From contig OZ037773.1 in assembly GCA_964035545.1 (NCBI GenBank), positions 6,216,251-6,280,250 on the forward strand: DNA of 64,000 bases. The letters are read 5' to 3'. Origin of the DNA: Bugula neritina. Its lineage: Eukaryota; Bryozoa; Gymnolaemata; Cheilostomatida; Bugulidae. Positions 50,161-62,035 of this stretch are shown here, one piece after another (the first letter of the stretch is position 1; each line of letters opens with the position of its first letter). The position numbers and the translations under genes were made by a program. Below the pieces are notes generated by a model that saw only the letters and a program-made list of their open reading frames with translations, made no database searches and was not told the origin of the DNA.

Positions 50161-52558
50161 GGATTGGCATATACTAGTATTCGTCTAAGACAAGAGTCCT
50201 TATCAAATATCTACAAAATCAATGTTCATCATAAACTAAATATACTTACTGTAGTTGTGATTTTATCTGCTTTAATTGTAACCATTTTCCAGGTTATTAC
50301 CACAACACTTAAGCTGTAGGGTTCAAGCTAAAACATCTTTCATTATTATCACTATTATAATACAGTTTATAACACTGTGTTACAAGCATCAAAAAGATAG
50401 CTTAAACACTTGTTTTTATTACCTTTGACCTTTTGCAGTGAATAAGAACATAATGCTATATGCTATATTACTAGCTTCTAATAAATGATACAAAGTATCG
50501 AGAATATTGTTGTTATTAAAAGGTTTTATTATTCTTTAAGTTTATGTAAGAGAGAATTGGCAAAACCGGTCAGTTAGAATTGGAAACTTAACCAATAACA
50601 AAAAACCGGCTGATCACAGATTGTTTATTAGTCATACTTGAAATACTTTTTTATTGAACAGTAATATGACCGGCGATGAATATGCATAATAATTTAATTT
50701 TTGTTAGTTTGCTATTTAGAAAACCTGACTGAGATACTTTAAATTATGCTAATTTTCAGTTAGAAATTAAACTATATTTTAGTAAAATATTTGGAAAATA
50801 TGAAAGGTTAGAAATTTTAATTGATTCAATTACTGCCATTAGTCCATTACATACTTGTTTGAAAAATAATATGTTTTTTTTAATACCGAGTCCAACAAAT
50901 TAATTTTAAATTTATGTGGATACATTAAATGATTGATAGTACCACCAGTAGTAGAAATAGAGCTGATTTAGTGCAGTAGTACAAGCAGTACTACAAGTTA
51001 CTGTTACTGAGTAATACTATTAGTATTACTATTGCTATTAGTATTAGTCACCAGTCACCACAAGTATGTAAAATCCTATTGTTACTAAACACAGCAGTCA
51101 CAAAATGTCTCTGTCCCTGTATTGATAAATTTTGACAACTAATCTTGATAAAAAATAATGCAACTGATTGACATTGACTATAGTTTTTATTGGCTATCAC
51201 TATTACTATTAGTATTAACATTACTATTAGTAAAACTATAAGATTACTGATTACTGATTAGGTATATCAAAATGAATATTCATATACACTCACAATGGGC
51301 ACGGTATTTCAGTTTCAATTTTTTACACTTGATGTTATTGAAGAAATCAACTAACTAACTTTAGATATTTATATTGACAAGTAAAAAAACAGCTAAAACA
51401 TGCTTCTAGTTTACCTTTTTGCAAATCCTTGTGGTATTTTACTATTTAAAAACTTGGAATGTTTTCTTTTTTCTCTAACGCTCCAAGAAACTTTAAAAAC
51501 TACTATGTCATTTCCGTTATTAGTAGCCTGAAGTCTGAATATTTTATATATTTAGTTTGGAGGAGGGCTCTAATTTTTGCTCAACTTGTTCTAACTCAGA
51601 ATCTAGAAGATTGTAAAGTTCTTGCCTTTATAAATCGTAAAAATATGTTTATTTAACTAGTTATATAAAAGCCTTTACCAAAACGCACAAAAATTTCAAG
51701 CGACTACTATTATTTTAATTCTACAAAAAATTCTGTTACAAAATATACATTTGATTTTCATTATCATTATGCTGCCTGATTTTATTTTGTGCTGGTGCTG
51801 AATTATTTATATAACCAATTGATTAGTATCAATGATGATTGTACTAATAATTTATAATTATTATTGTAAAATTAGCAATGTCTATTATGCTAGCTATGGT
51901 CTAACTCTATGTCTAAAACTTTATTCTATTGTATTTGTTATACATAGACTGATAGAGTTAGTGAGTACTGAGTAACTTAGTCTTATACTATAGTTATACT
52001 TATGTCTTATTGTTTTATAATTATAATAATTATTTTTATTGATAATTATTAATTATATATTTTGAATATTTAGATTTGACGTTGTATTCAATGACCATGT
52101 TGATGTTCATGCTGAATAAAACTTGTTTTTAATTTTACTTAACAAGTAGCAACTTGCTGTCGCCAGTGGCATTATGATTATATAAACATATTGAATATTG
52201 ATAATAATATAAATATTACTTTATCATTATATTTATGGTGCCAATCAAACCGCTACCAGTTCCTGACCATTAGTGATTAGAGTTTAGGTGCATGTGCTGA
52301 AATTAAGACAACTAACTAGAAAGTCAAAGTAGTTAGGTTTTGTTTTTGTGAAGTAGAAAATTCAGTGAAGAGGTTTTGTCTAACGTCTTATACTATGAAT
52401 GCAAAAATTTATTAGGAATTTTTTAATATATTTATTTTAGTTGAAAACTAAAATTAGTTGTTGATTGTAGCAGTAATTTGATGTGTTTTTATTGGTAATT
52501 GTTGTCTAATGACCTCTAGCGGATTTTTCATTTTTTAGCAAGGAGCCAAGGTGTCACA
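50161..52558. other. Intergenic region between divergent FBXO48 and COX19
   Basis: AT-rich, with a TAGTATTACTATT-type microsatellite at about 51000-51060 and 51200-51250. A 3' splice-site-like TTTTTTAG at 52531-52538, 20 nt before the COX19 ATG, suggests an upstream non-coding COX19 exon that I could not locate. Confidence 0.5.
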
Positions 52559-53135
52559 ATGAATATGACATACAATCAGGGTAAGTTCAAGCCGAAGCCT
52601 CCTGATAAAGGCAGCTTCCCACTAGATCATACTGGAGCATGCAAGCTGGCTAAAATAGAGTGAGTTTGCTAAATGTACTGAAGATGTCTTTAGCCACATT
52701 TTATTTATATGGTAACCTATTGCAGAAATATACTATCTTGGTGTTTGCCCGATCACAAGTTTCCATCAGTTTCATACGTTTTAAAGGTAGTTTAATGCAA
52801 GGTATTGCAAGGTATTAATTTGATGATTTAGAAAAGCAAAATGTTAAAGCAACTTTTTATTTACTTTTCAAAAATTGCTTGTTGAGTTGAGCTATACAAA
52901 TTTCAGTGCTTTGAGAATGAAACATTTGACTTGTAGTTATATGAGCTGTTTGCGACGATCTGACTTGGATAACTCGGCTTGTCGGGAGCTGTCAAAGGCG
53001 TACCTCAAGTGTAGAATGGAGAACAATCTAATGACTAAAGAAGAGTGGAAAAACCTGGGCTATAAAGATGACACTAAAACAGCAGCTACTGAAAGTAGTG
53101 ACAAGACTGACAGTACTGCTTCCAGTAAATCATGA
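52559..53135 (+). CDS. COX19: Cytochrome c oxidase assembly factor COX19 (twin CX9C)
   Basis: Two exons, 52559-52659 and 52937-53135, total 300 nt, or 99 residues (vertebrate COX19 about 90). The protein acts in the mitochondrial intermembrane space and is needed for copper delivery in complex IV assembly; its import depends on the Mia40 disulfide relay. The hallmark [15 protein letters not shown] is present. The twin CX9C helices are C-KLAKIDYMS-C and [11 protein letters not shown], giving two antiparallel helices joined by disulfides. The exon 2 acceptor at 52936 was chosen because it alone gives exact CX9C spacing; a longer open frame begins upstream at 52875 but would break it. The C-terminus is a Ser/Thr/Asp-rich tail after NLGYKDD. 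A candidate AATAAA lies at 53556-53561. Confidence 0.97.
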
Positions 53136-54234
53136 GGTTTAATTTTGTAGAGCTAAAATGTAATCAAATTATTGTTATTTTTATTGGAAAGGTTTACCAA
53201 TCCTAGACTAGCTCTCAGATATAAATGACAATGAACTGCCATACTTCTACAAAACTTATTTATTTTTGCGATGGCTTTTGTTTTTGACATCTCAACCTGA
53301 CTTTCTAACCATCTAACTAACACAACTTCTGCCTAAGACTGAAAAAAATTTTCTTTTGTTGAGAGAAAATATAAAATAGAGGAAAGTGCATGGGAACTGA
53401 TGGAAGTTGTTCAATAACGAAGTCTAATTCAGATATAATCATAAGTTATTCTCGCCTGTTGAAGTGGTATATGTTGGAATTCTTTATAACTAGTGTTAGA
53501 AGCTAAGACCTTGTGCCTCACAGGCTATTTAACTATGGTTTGCTTTACATAACTTAATAAATATATTGCTTTAAAAGAACTGCACATTTGACAAAATCAA
53601 CTCAACAAATATCACAAATGTTTGTTTACTTTGCTATATTTTCTGCTATTAAAACATACAAATGAAATTGCTTTCTCCTCAACTTTTCACTATTATTATA
53701 TATAATATGCTGGTTTAGTTCTCAGACTTGGTCTAATGAAACTTACACTAATAATATAATGAACCTGCTTCACAGTTGACTGGTTCACACTTATATAAGG
53801 GCTATGGCAGCTGATCGCATCAACTGCTGTTGGTTATGGTTTGATTTCAGTATCCAAATTTTAATGCAACAATCTGACACTGATTACCATGGTAACTATG
53901 ATTACCATGAATTATTAATACATAGCATATCATCAACTGCTATGGAACTAAACTATATTATTATTACCTTAATAATTTATTCAACAGATATAATAAGTTT
54001 TATAATCAACTCAAAAAAGAGAACAAAGTAAAAAATATGTTTATAGTTACATAATTATTTAAAAATGATATTAACTCATAATGTTTCAAAGCTTAGCAAA
54101 ACATGAAGAAATTTAGGTTTGGTTTATAAAAACATATCTGAGCTTACTCTTGCGATTTAGTCTACAAAAAAAGAATAAAATGCAGTACTGTAGACGCGAG
54201 TTTAAATCAGTGGATAATTTGGGAAGATAACTCT
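53136..54234. other. Convergent intergenic region between COX19 and the PRUNE-type gene
   Basis: Contains the presumed 3' ends of both genes. I saw no other gene; the open frame at 53804-54031 has no recognisable features. Confidence 0.5.
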
Positions 54235-57200
54235 TTAGGATGTATGATTGGTGCTCGCTTCAGTATGAGGGGACAACTCTTGAGCTTGTTGTAACTTGAA
54301 GCTACTTAGTCTGTGCTCCAAATCCAATTGGTCAAATGCAGGGGACGAGTGCAGGTCTCCCCCACACTCACTATTGTGAGGTGTAAATATGTGCTGACCA
54401 TGCACATCATCCGCTGGGGCTAGAAAAGAACAACCACAACATAATCCACAAAATATTATAGCAAGACGTAAGTTGTTGAAAAGTTTATAAAATGCTGCAG
54501 ATTTCACTTACAAACATCTCCCGTGTCCCCAGCTAGTGGAAGCTTCTTCTGTAACATCCTAGACACCATCTCTCGGCTGTTGAAGGAAGGAAGATGGTGC
54601 TCTAAAGGAGCAAACTTATCAACAAAGGAGTTGGCTGGAGTGAAGGGACAGGAGTTGTGTCCACTATTACCTTCCGAGCTGAGCACATCACCAGTACTAG
54701 AATCTTCTGTGTGGTCTGATGCTATAAGAACACAGAAATCAATTTGATGATGCAACATTTTATTCATCTGGTAATATAATGATGGAAGCATTAGTTGATG
54801 ACAATGAAATTAGTTATGTAAAACCGAACAAAATCTAAATCTGATCAAACTGAAGTCAGTTTAGTTGATATAACATCAAAACAGTTATTTTAATAGAAGT
54901 TGTTTCTATTTAATCTAAAGCAAATTGCTGTTATGAAAAAGCTCGCTTCAGTATGAGGGGACAACTCTTGAGCTTGTTGTAACTTGAAGCTACTTAGTCT
55001 GTGCTCCAAATCCAATTGGTCAAATGCAGGGGACGAGTGCAGGTCTCCCCCACACTCACTATTGTGAGGTGTAAATATGTGCTGACCATGCACATCATCC
55101 GCTGGGGCTAGAAAAGAACAACCACAACATAATCCACAAAATATTTTAGCAAGACGTAAGTTGTTGAAAAGTTTATAAAATGCTGCAGATTTCACTTACA
55201 AACATCTCCCGTGTCCCCAGCTAGTGGAAGCTTCTTCTGTAACATCCTAGACACCATCTCTCGGCTGTTGAAGGAAGGAAGATGGTGCTCTAAAGGAGCA
55301 AACTTATCAACAAAGGAGTTGGCTGGAGTGAAGGGACAGGAGTTGTGTCCACTATTACCTTCCGAGCTGAGCACATCACCAGTACTAGAATCTTCTGTGT
55401 GGTCTGATGCTATAAGAACACAGAAATCAATTTGATGATGCAACATTTTATTCATCTGGTAATATAATGATGGAAGCATTAGTTGATGACAATGAAATTA
55501 GTTATGTAAAACCGAACAAAATCTAAATCTGATCAAACTGAAGTCAGTTTAGTTGATATAACATCAAAACAGTTTCTTTAATAGAAGTCGTTTCTATTTA
55601 ATCTAAAGCAAATTGCTGTTATGAAAAAGCAAAACAAAAACTAATTCAATGTAGTCACATGACCAGAGAAACATTAAGTGACGTGAGTAACTCAACACAA
55701 TAAGGGGCAAATTTCTATAATATAAAACTTCGTATAAATCTTTTAAAGCATTGCCATGTCAGCCTTTCATAATTGTTTTGCAAAATTGAATGAAACAAGG
55801 TTCTTGTCTTATTTTCATGATTAGAAATATTTGATCTTTAGCTGAGAAAGAAGACAACTTCAAATAACTTTTAGATAATAATGTAGGCAGTATTCTCTAG
55901 ACAATGTATTTAGCTATCAGTCTTATTGTAAATTGATTTGAGAAATCTCCTAGCAAACCAAAAACCTACTAAGTTTATTTTTCTTGATCATGATTCGTTT
56001 CACCATCTCCGAATTGTTAAAGCTGGGTAGATGCGGCCCGAGGGCGTCAAGCAGGCTGGCGTCTTTGTAAGAGTTGGGCGGAGCCTCCACGTAAAATATC
56101 GGATTGGGTGTGTGGTTCCCGGAATTTTCATGGCTAAAAACAACATGTATGCTATCTCTGAAAATATCTACTTTCACCACTCCTGAGGTAATACATTATT
56201 TATGATGATATACGGTGAATTAGAACAACTAAAAAAATTACAATCCAAAATACTGTTACCACCCTTATTATGAATACATACATTGAGGAGATCAGGCTAA
56301 ATATTTGCCAACAAATATTTTATAAAAGGCTTAAAGAATTTTGGGAAATAAAAATGTCACTCAATTAAAACAGCATAAAAATAAAAGTTGAAACCATGAC
56401 TATAAAGTGGGGAGATAAATCCCTATGCTGTTCAGCTACATAACAACTGTCCTAAACAAACAAGAGTGGAACTGTTATAACATTGAGAGACGACCTCAAT
56501 TCAGTAGCATAAGAAGAACAATAGAAGCCAAGAAACGGGCCCAGTACAAGTATATGACCTTAGCTAGAATTCCGGCGTGCTTGCTTCAGTCTAATACTAC
56601 AAGAAAACACACTGACTATTTCTATTTGAGGTACACATGCTAAGATTCACAAAGTACCTGGAATTAAACTCTGGCACTGGACTTTCCATAATAGATGGTG
56701 TGCCTGGAGCGGACAACTCCAAACTGAATGTCAGTTGATCTGAGTCAGCCCTGAGCTTAGTCATCATGTCACTGGCAGTGATAACCTGCAGAAACCCTTT
56801 GATCTTTGGCCGAATCTTTAAAATATAATTAAATATAAAGTTTAAATAATTATAAATATAAAATTAAATGTAAAGTTTAAATAATTATAAAATTTAGACA
56901 TATAATTTAGTTGAATAAAAGAATTACAAAAATTACCATATACGAGTATAAATTTGAGTGGTTGAAAAAAAATTAAATTTTAAAAATTAAAATAATTCCA
57001 ATATTCTGCAATAAATTGAAGTATTATTTAATAGATCTACAGATACACTCTGTTGAATACAAATGTATATCTTGAGCTATGCTTCAGATTGAAAACCTCA
57101 ACATAAAGACTAGTAACTAAGTTTGACCCCTGCATATTAGAATATTATGTGAAGTTTGTAAGCAAAACTGTTTCTATTTGTGTAACAAACCAAATCTGAT

Positions 57201-60200
57201 TGAGCATAAAAAGCAAAGTGTGTAACAAACCTGTTTTCGAGATATTTTAATGTTGAGAAACTTTCGCACAACAAAGTTTTCGGATACAGAGATATCCTGA
57301 GTTGGAGTGAAGTTGAGATCAGGATCTGAGTCGATCAGTTCCGTGAGCTACCAACAATATTATATAATAATATACATATTGATATATCACATAACAACAT
57401 ACATATTGATATATTACATAAAATATACACATTGATATATTAAATAACAATATACATATATATTGTTATATTATATACAATATACATATTGATATATTAT
57501 ATAACATATTATACATATTGATATATTACAGATTAATATATACATTGATATATTAAATAATAATATACATATTGATATATATTTCATAACATACATATAT
57601 TTATTGATTGATATATTATATAACATATAAATACACATATTAATATATTACATACCATATATGTATCATATATTAAACAACACATTTATATATTTATTTA
57701 TAATAAGGATAAAACAATAGGCAAGACTAAATAATTAAGCACGAGATAGGTGAGAATAAAAAATTAAGAATAATTTTTATATGGCAGCAAAATGCAGCAG
57801 CCAAAAACTTATATAAATCCTCAAACAAAGGTGCTGTTCCTTATTTTATCCACAAGTGGTCGCTTACCGCAGCTCTGAGAGGACCTTCTCTCGTATACAT
57901 GATGAAATGTTTAATAGTAGTCCCGCCTTTCTCACCACTGCACAATACAATCAGAATGGAGGCGGAGTTAGCAGTCAAAACTTTGCTGCATGCACCAATC
58001 ATGTCTTGCCTTTTTAGGAATGCCTGCAACATAATATTAGATGAGAGGATGTTAAAACCACCAATAGAGGTACCAGCATATCAACAGTTACTGTTTCAGG
58101 GCTTGTCCCATCATTAGCACAATATAGGGCAAGGATTGTCTCCCTTACTGTACTTTAAACATTAAAATGATTAAAATAAAGCTTTATTGCTCTAAGAAGT
58201 TATTCAACCAAGTAAAGGCCAACAGACTCTAAATTAGCTGCTTGGCAGTGTTTGGACACTTGACTCTGATTGGGCAACGCTTGATAGGAAGGAAAGTTGC
58301 TACAGCTGACTTGCTAGGAGATGAAGAGAAGAAAACTTCTGCTGTCTACCATCTCCACTAACATATAACACTCTAGTAAGAATTTACCTGCTTATGAAGA
58401 ATTTACCTGCACACTCACCTGTATGCCTACATTCAGTGAGCTCATAATGACGCAAGTAGAAGACACAGTGAATGACTTCATATCCTTCTTGAGCAGTTGT
58501 TCCGTGGACAGGGCTAAACGAGCAACACCATGGAACACAGTTAGGCTATTGATTAGCAAGTTAACTGACAAAAGTACACAGTATAACTTCTACATCAATA
58601 CCAGTTAAGGCACCTCAAGCTAAATAGTCTGAGTGAAAAACAGACATACACATACTTTAGTTGAAAATAGCGTTCTATTCCTAAAATATTAATCAATTTC
58701 AAAGTAAATATTATTCACTTTCTTGAGGCCAATCTTAATTTATACCAAGTCAGCAATAAAATGCCGAAAGAAAATTTCAACACCTGAATAATTTATGAGC
58801 ACAAGTCAAGGTTTAGACTGAGTACCATCTCACCGGCAACGTCCTGTTTAGCTGCACTTATAGAGTTGAACACTTGATGTCGGTCGGAAATGTCAAGGTT
58901 GAATTCCTCCTCTAACTTCTCCACCATGGCTACGTCGAGTGGCTTTACTTTACCGGCTTCTGGGGACAGACAGATACTGTCTCCGAGGATGGTACCTGAT
59001 GATACAACAGAAAGATCCCTAAACCCATTTACTTGTAGCTTTACTTGTAGTCCAAGATGCTAAGTTACAGACTTTTATACCTGATTGTCTGAAAACTTAA
59101 TAGAAAAAAGTATGTTAATAAAACAGGCTGTATGTTTTATCCTTCGTTTAGTTCTAACAATTTTCGCAAGCTTTATAAAATTTATAGATTTCCAACTAGC
59201 TGAAGCCAGAAACTTTGTGCCTCTAACACTTCGCACTATAACAATAGTTTTTCTTTCAGATGTTTGGAATGAAGAATTACAGCTCAGAGAAACTTTCTTC
59301 CATCAATCTTACGTAACTCATCGGGCAAAACACAAAATCCAAGACAGACTTACATTTTCAATTTAGTAAGCAATTGCATAGTCTAAGAAAAGACACATAG
59401 TCCAATAATGAAATGTTTATCACTGAGTGTACTGCAATGAGATATATTATTGCATCCACTGACCTCTCAATAGATGCCCCAGTGTCTGTGAATATACTGT
59501 ACCGTGTCTTTCATAGAAGAGATCAGTGATAAGAGAACAACAAGAGCCAACAGTCTCTATTCTCATAAACATTCTACAGAAGATACGAAACATTTTACAG
59601 TATATTCTATAGTCTATAGTCTAGAATCTAGATGATACAGTATACAGTATATTCTACAATCTAGATTATATGTATTATATACACAAAACATTATACAGAA
59701 TACTATTATATGATGTATATTACATACTGTATAGTGTATAGAATATTCTACATAGTATATAAATCACACAAGTTTATTGTCACTATCCCTGTGAGAAACC
59801 CCCCTGATGGAAAGGGTTGTCATTTTTTCTATTTTATATAGTGTATACTAGATACTATATAGGATAGTGCGTTCTACATAGCATAAAAGCTATACAGTAT
59901 GATTAGCTCCTATAGTAATCAGTACAACTGACTGCCACTGGCTATACTGCCTCATTTACTGAAATGATATTAAAGCCATCAGCCTTTTCTTAAACCTCAG
60001 AATGATACAAGATTTCACAGTGTATTATGTTCATATACACAATGTCCTTTGTGCCAGCTTCTACAGTTTGAGCCTGCAGATAGTTGGAGAAATTGCCAAG
60101 CTGTTATTATGTCACGGGGAGGGGGTAGAGTAGTGGAGCCCCCCCCCACCCGCATTACTATTCCAGCAAATACTATTGGCTACTGCTGATTACTTACAGT

Positions 60201-61687
60201 CTAGTATTAAGCAACACAACAATGCAGTCTCTGCCTTCACATACAAAAAACAGCAAGTTATTTATTTCTCATAGTTTCAATGTCAAAATTCTTAGCTGCT
60301 ACATAAACTTTTTAGTTCAAAGCCATCCAACTACATCTTGGATACACAAATACAACTAAGGCACTAGTGGGAGATGAAAGTTACACAGACCTTGCTTATC
60401 CATGCACCTAATTCACTGTGGACTCATAGCCAATCACACATAAGCTTTTATCAGTGAGAGACGCTATGATTGGCCATGAGACATGGAAAGACAGTGAGAA
60501 TAAGTCATACTTACTTATTATTGAGAAGACAATCCCTGTGATGATGATCTACTATTGACACTACCCTGTTTGTCATATCAGCTTGACTGTCAGTCAGTAC
60601 GTTGTGGTCTACCAGGTGGATATTAAACGTGTGACCTTCACCTTGTCTGAGAGTGTGAAGGTCATCGATGAATACGAGATCTGATTGGGTGATAGCATAA
60701 TTGCTAAGGAGGAAGACAACTTCTGTTTTAAGAGTATAATCAGCGCGTGGAACATTGAGTACTGGTATGACTGAATGCTTGTTCTCTCTCTACAATCATA
60801 ACTCCCTCTGCTTATAACTACATAAGATGTCTTTTACTAACCAAGTGAGACTATATATTTTATTTATCGACCAAATTCATCAACTTAGTAGTACAGCTGC
60901 AGTACTTAGACAAATTATCAGGTCTGGTGAGAGAAATCTGAGCTCATAACATGATATTACTTCTTAGCCCTATAATCAAATGTTACGACACTTTTAATTA
61001 TCAGGTTGCTCCCTTTATAATGCATTTACTTCTGAACTGATTATGTAACTACTTCATAAATCTACCAACACTATAGGAACAACATTCTAATAGTTGGACA
61101 CAATTCAACAAAACAGATGCAGTGAAACAAATTTCGTAGGTTAAAAAAATATGGTACGATTTTTACCTGCAGAAGAAAGGCATAAGCTATGGCGCCGACA
61201 GCAGAATCTAAGTCACATGATTCGTTACCCAGTACTATCTCCAGGCAAGCCTAAACAATGACAAGACAACATGTGACATACAAGTATACTGTAGACCTAT
61301 ACCATGTACTGCATACCATCATGTACTGCATACCATGCCATACTGCATGATATCTAGAGTTCATTGTATAGAAACACACATGTAAATAATGTGATCAACA
61401 TAATATCAAAGTGTTATGCTTTGTTGAGTCATTCACATGACTCTAAGAATAGAATTGGCAAGAGACACGTATATGCAGATTATCATAAGACCAAAACATT
61501 GGATTATATCAACTGCCAGATGCCATGCTAATGAAATTCCCACTGTTGAAAAATAAACACATATCTAGTAGATTAACTTGCTACATATACAGACGAGTTT
61601 GCTGAAAATGTTAAATAAACTTACACCATCCAGGCATGCTTGAGCAAAGGTATCTTTTCGACTGTGTATAAAATCCTGGAAGTCCAT
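54235..61687 (-). CDS. PRUNE1: PRUNE1-type DHH phosphoesterase with multiplied C-terminal motif
   Basis: Exons: 61687-61625, 61250-61167, 60789-60515, 59573-59464, 58995-58834, 58513-58419, 58023-57868, 57347-57231, 56815-56658, 56133-55970, 55409-55200 and 55107-54890 (1812 nt, 603 residues). Two further exons (54721-54512, 54419-54235) are a tandem copy of the last two. DHH domain: LGNESCDLDS (motif I, Asp34/Asp36), VDHN (110-112), VDHHH (130-133). A DHHA2-like region follows, with GSCCSLITD, LGDSICL and LSTEQLLKKD. Vertebrate PRUNE1 is a cytosolic phosphoesterase (short-chain polyphosphate, reported cAMP) that binds NM23 through its C-terminus. Here the C-terminal motif (P/T-x-NS...LPSF...) occurs once in each of the last three exons: PPNSYKDASLLDALGPHLPS, FTPANSFVDKFAPLEHHLPS and a weaker FTPHNS...LSSF. 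Human PRUNE1 has one and is about 453 residues. Residues aligned with human His108 and Arg128 are Asn112 and His132. The start exon and phases are consistent throughout. Which terminal exon is used needs transcripts. Confidence 0.92.
54253..55628 (-). repeat. Perfectly adjacent 688-bp tandem duplication of two PRUNE terminal exons
   Basis: 54253-54940 and 54941-55628 differ at about four positions (over 99% identical), all seen in non-coding parts. Each copy holds one complete internal exon (210 nt) and most of the last exon. The junction shares only the dinucleotide GC. The left breakpoint cuts the last exon just before its original stop, so the upstream copy runs on through the junction and stops at 54890, adding 15 new residues after TEAS. 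Confidence 0.95.
57350..57680. repeat. AT-rich tandem repeat (ATACATATTGATATATTA type)
   Basis: About fifteen degenerate units of roughly 20-30 bp in the PRUNE intron between exons 7 and 8, starting 3 bp from the exon 8 acceptor. Confidence 0.8.
59768..59822 (-). repeat. SINE tail fragment
   Basis: GTTTATTGTCACTATCCCTG and CCTGATGGAAAGGGTT match the left end of the 63209-63424 element. It lies in a PRUNE intron. Adjacent (59590-59770) is TACAGTATATTCTA-type degenerate repeat DNA. Confidence 0.65.
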
Positions 61688-61789
61688 TGTCTAGTATGTT
61701 TAGTATTTAGTAAACATTCTGCATAGAAAATAGTAATTGTTTACATTTCAGTGTAAAACTAACAGCATAAGTATTGCACTAACTGCATG

Positions 61790-62035
61790 CGTAGTAGTAC
61801 TTTACTTTATAGTTGTTTTCTACTTCCTAGTAGTGCGCTACGAAAGTAGTAGTACATAGTACTACTGTGTAGTAGTACTACAGAGTACTACAGAAGTAGT
61901 AGTGGGGCAGTGAAGGTAATATGGACTGATACACTAGTGCATAAAGTAGTACACTAGTGTATAGTAGTGTACTAGAGAAGTAGTAGTGTAGGGTACTATG
62001 GACTAGTACACATCTGTATAGTAGTACACTGCTTT
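61790..62035. repeat. Degenerate GTAGTAGTAC / GTACTACT repeat
   Basis: Mixed-orientation GTAGTA and TACTAC runs upstream of the PRUNE start; partly palindromic. Confidence 0.75.

Noticed and set aside
52875-52936. Upstream extension of COX19 exon 2
   Set aside because: Including it breaks the exact CX9C spacing and the splice phase; acceptor at 52936 restores both.
54523-54747. Plus-strand frames in the duplicated block (also 55211-55435)
   Set aside because: Antisense shadows of the PRUNE exon with conserved motif on the minus strand.
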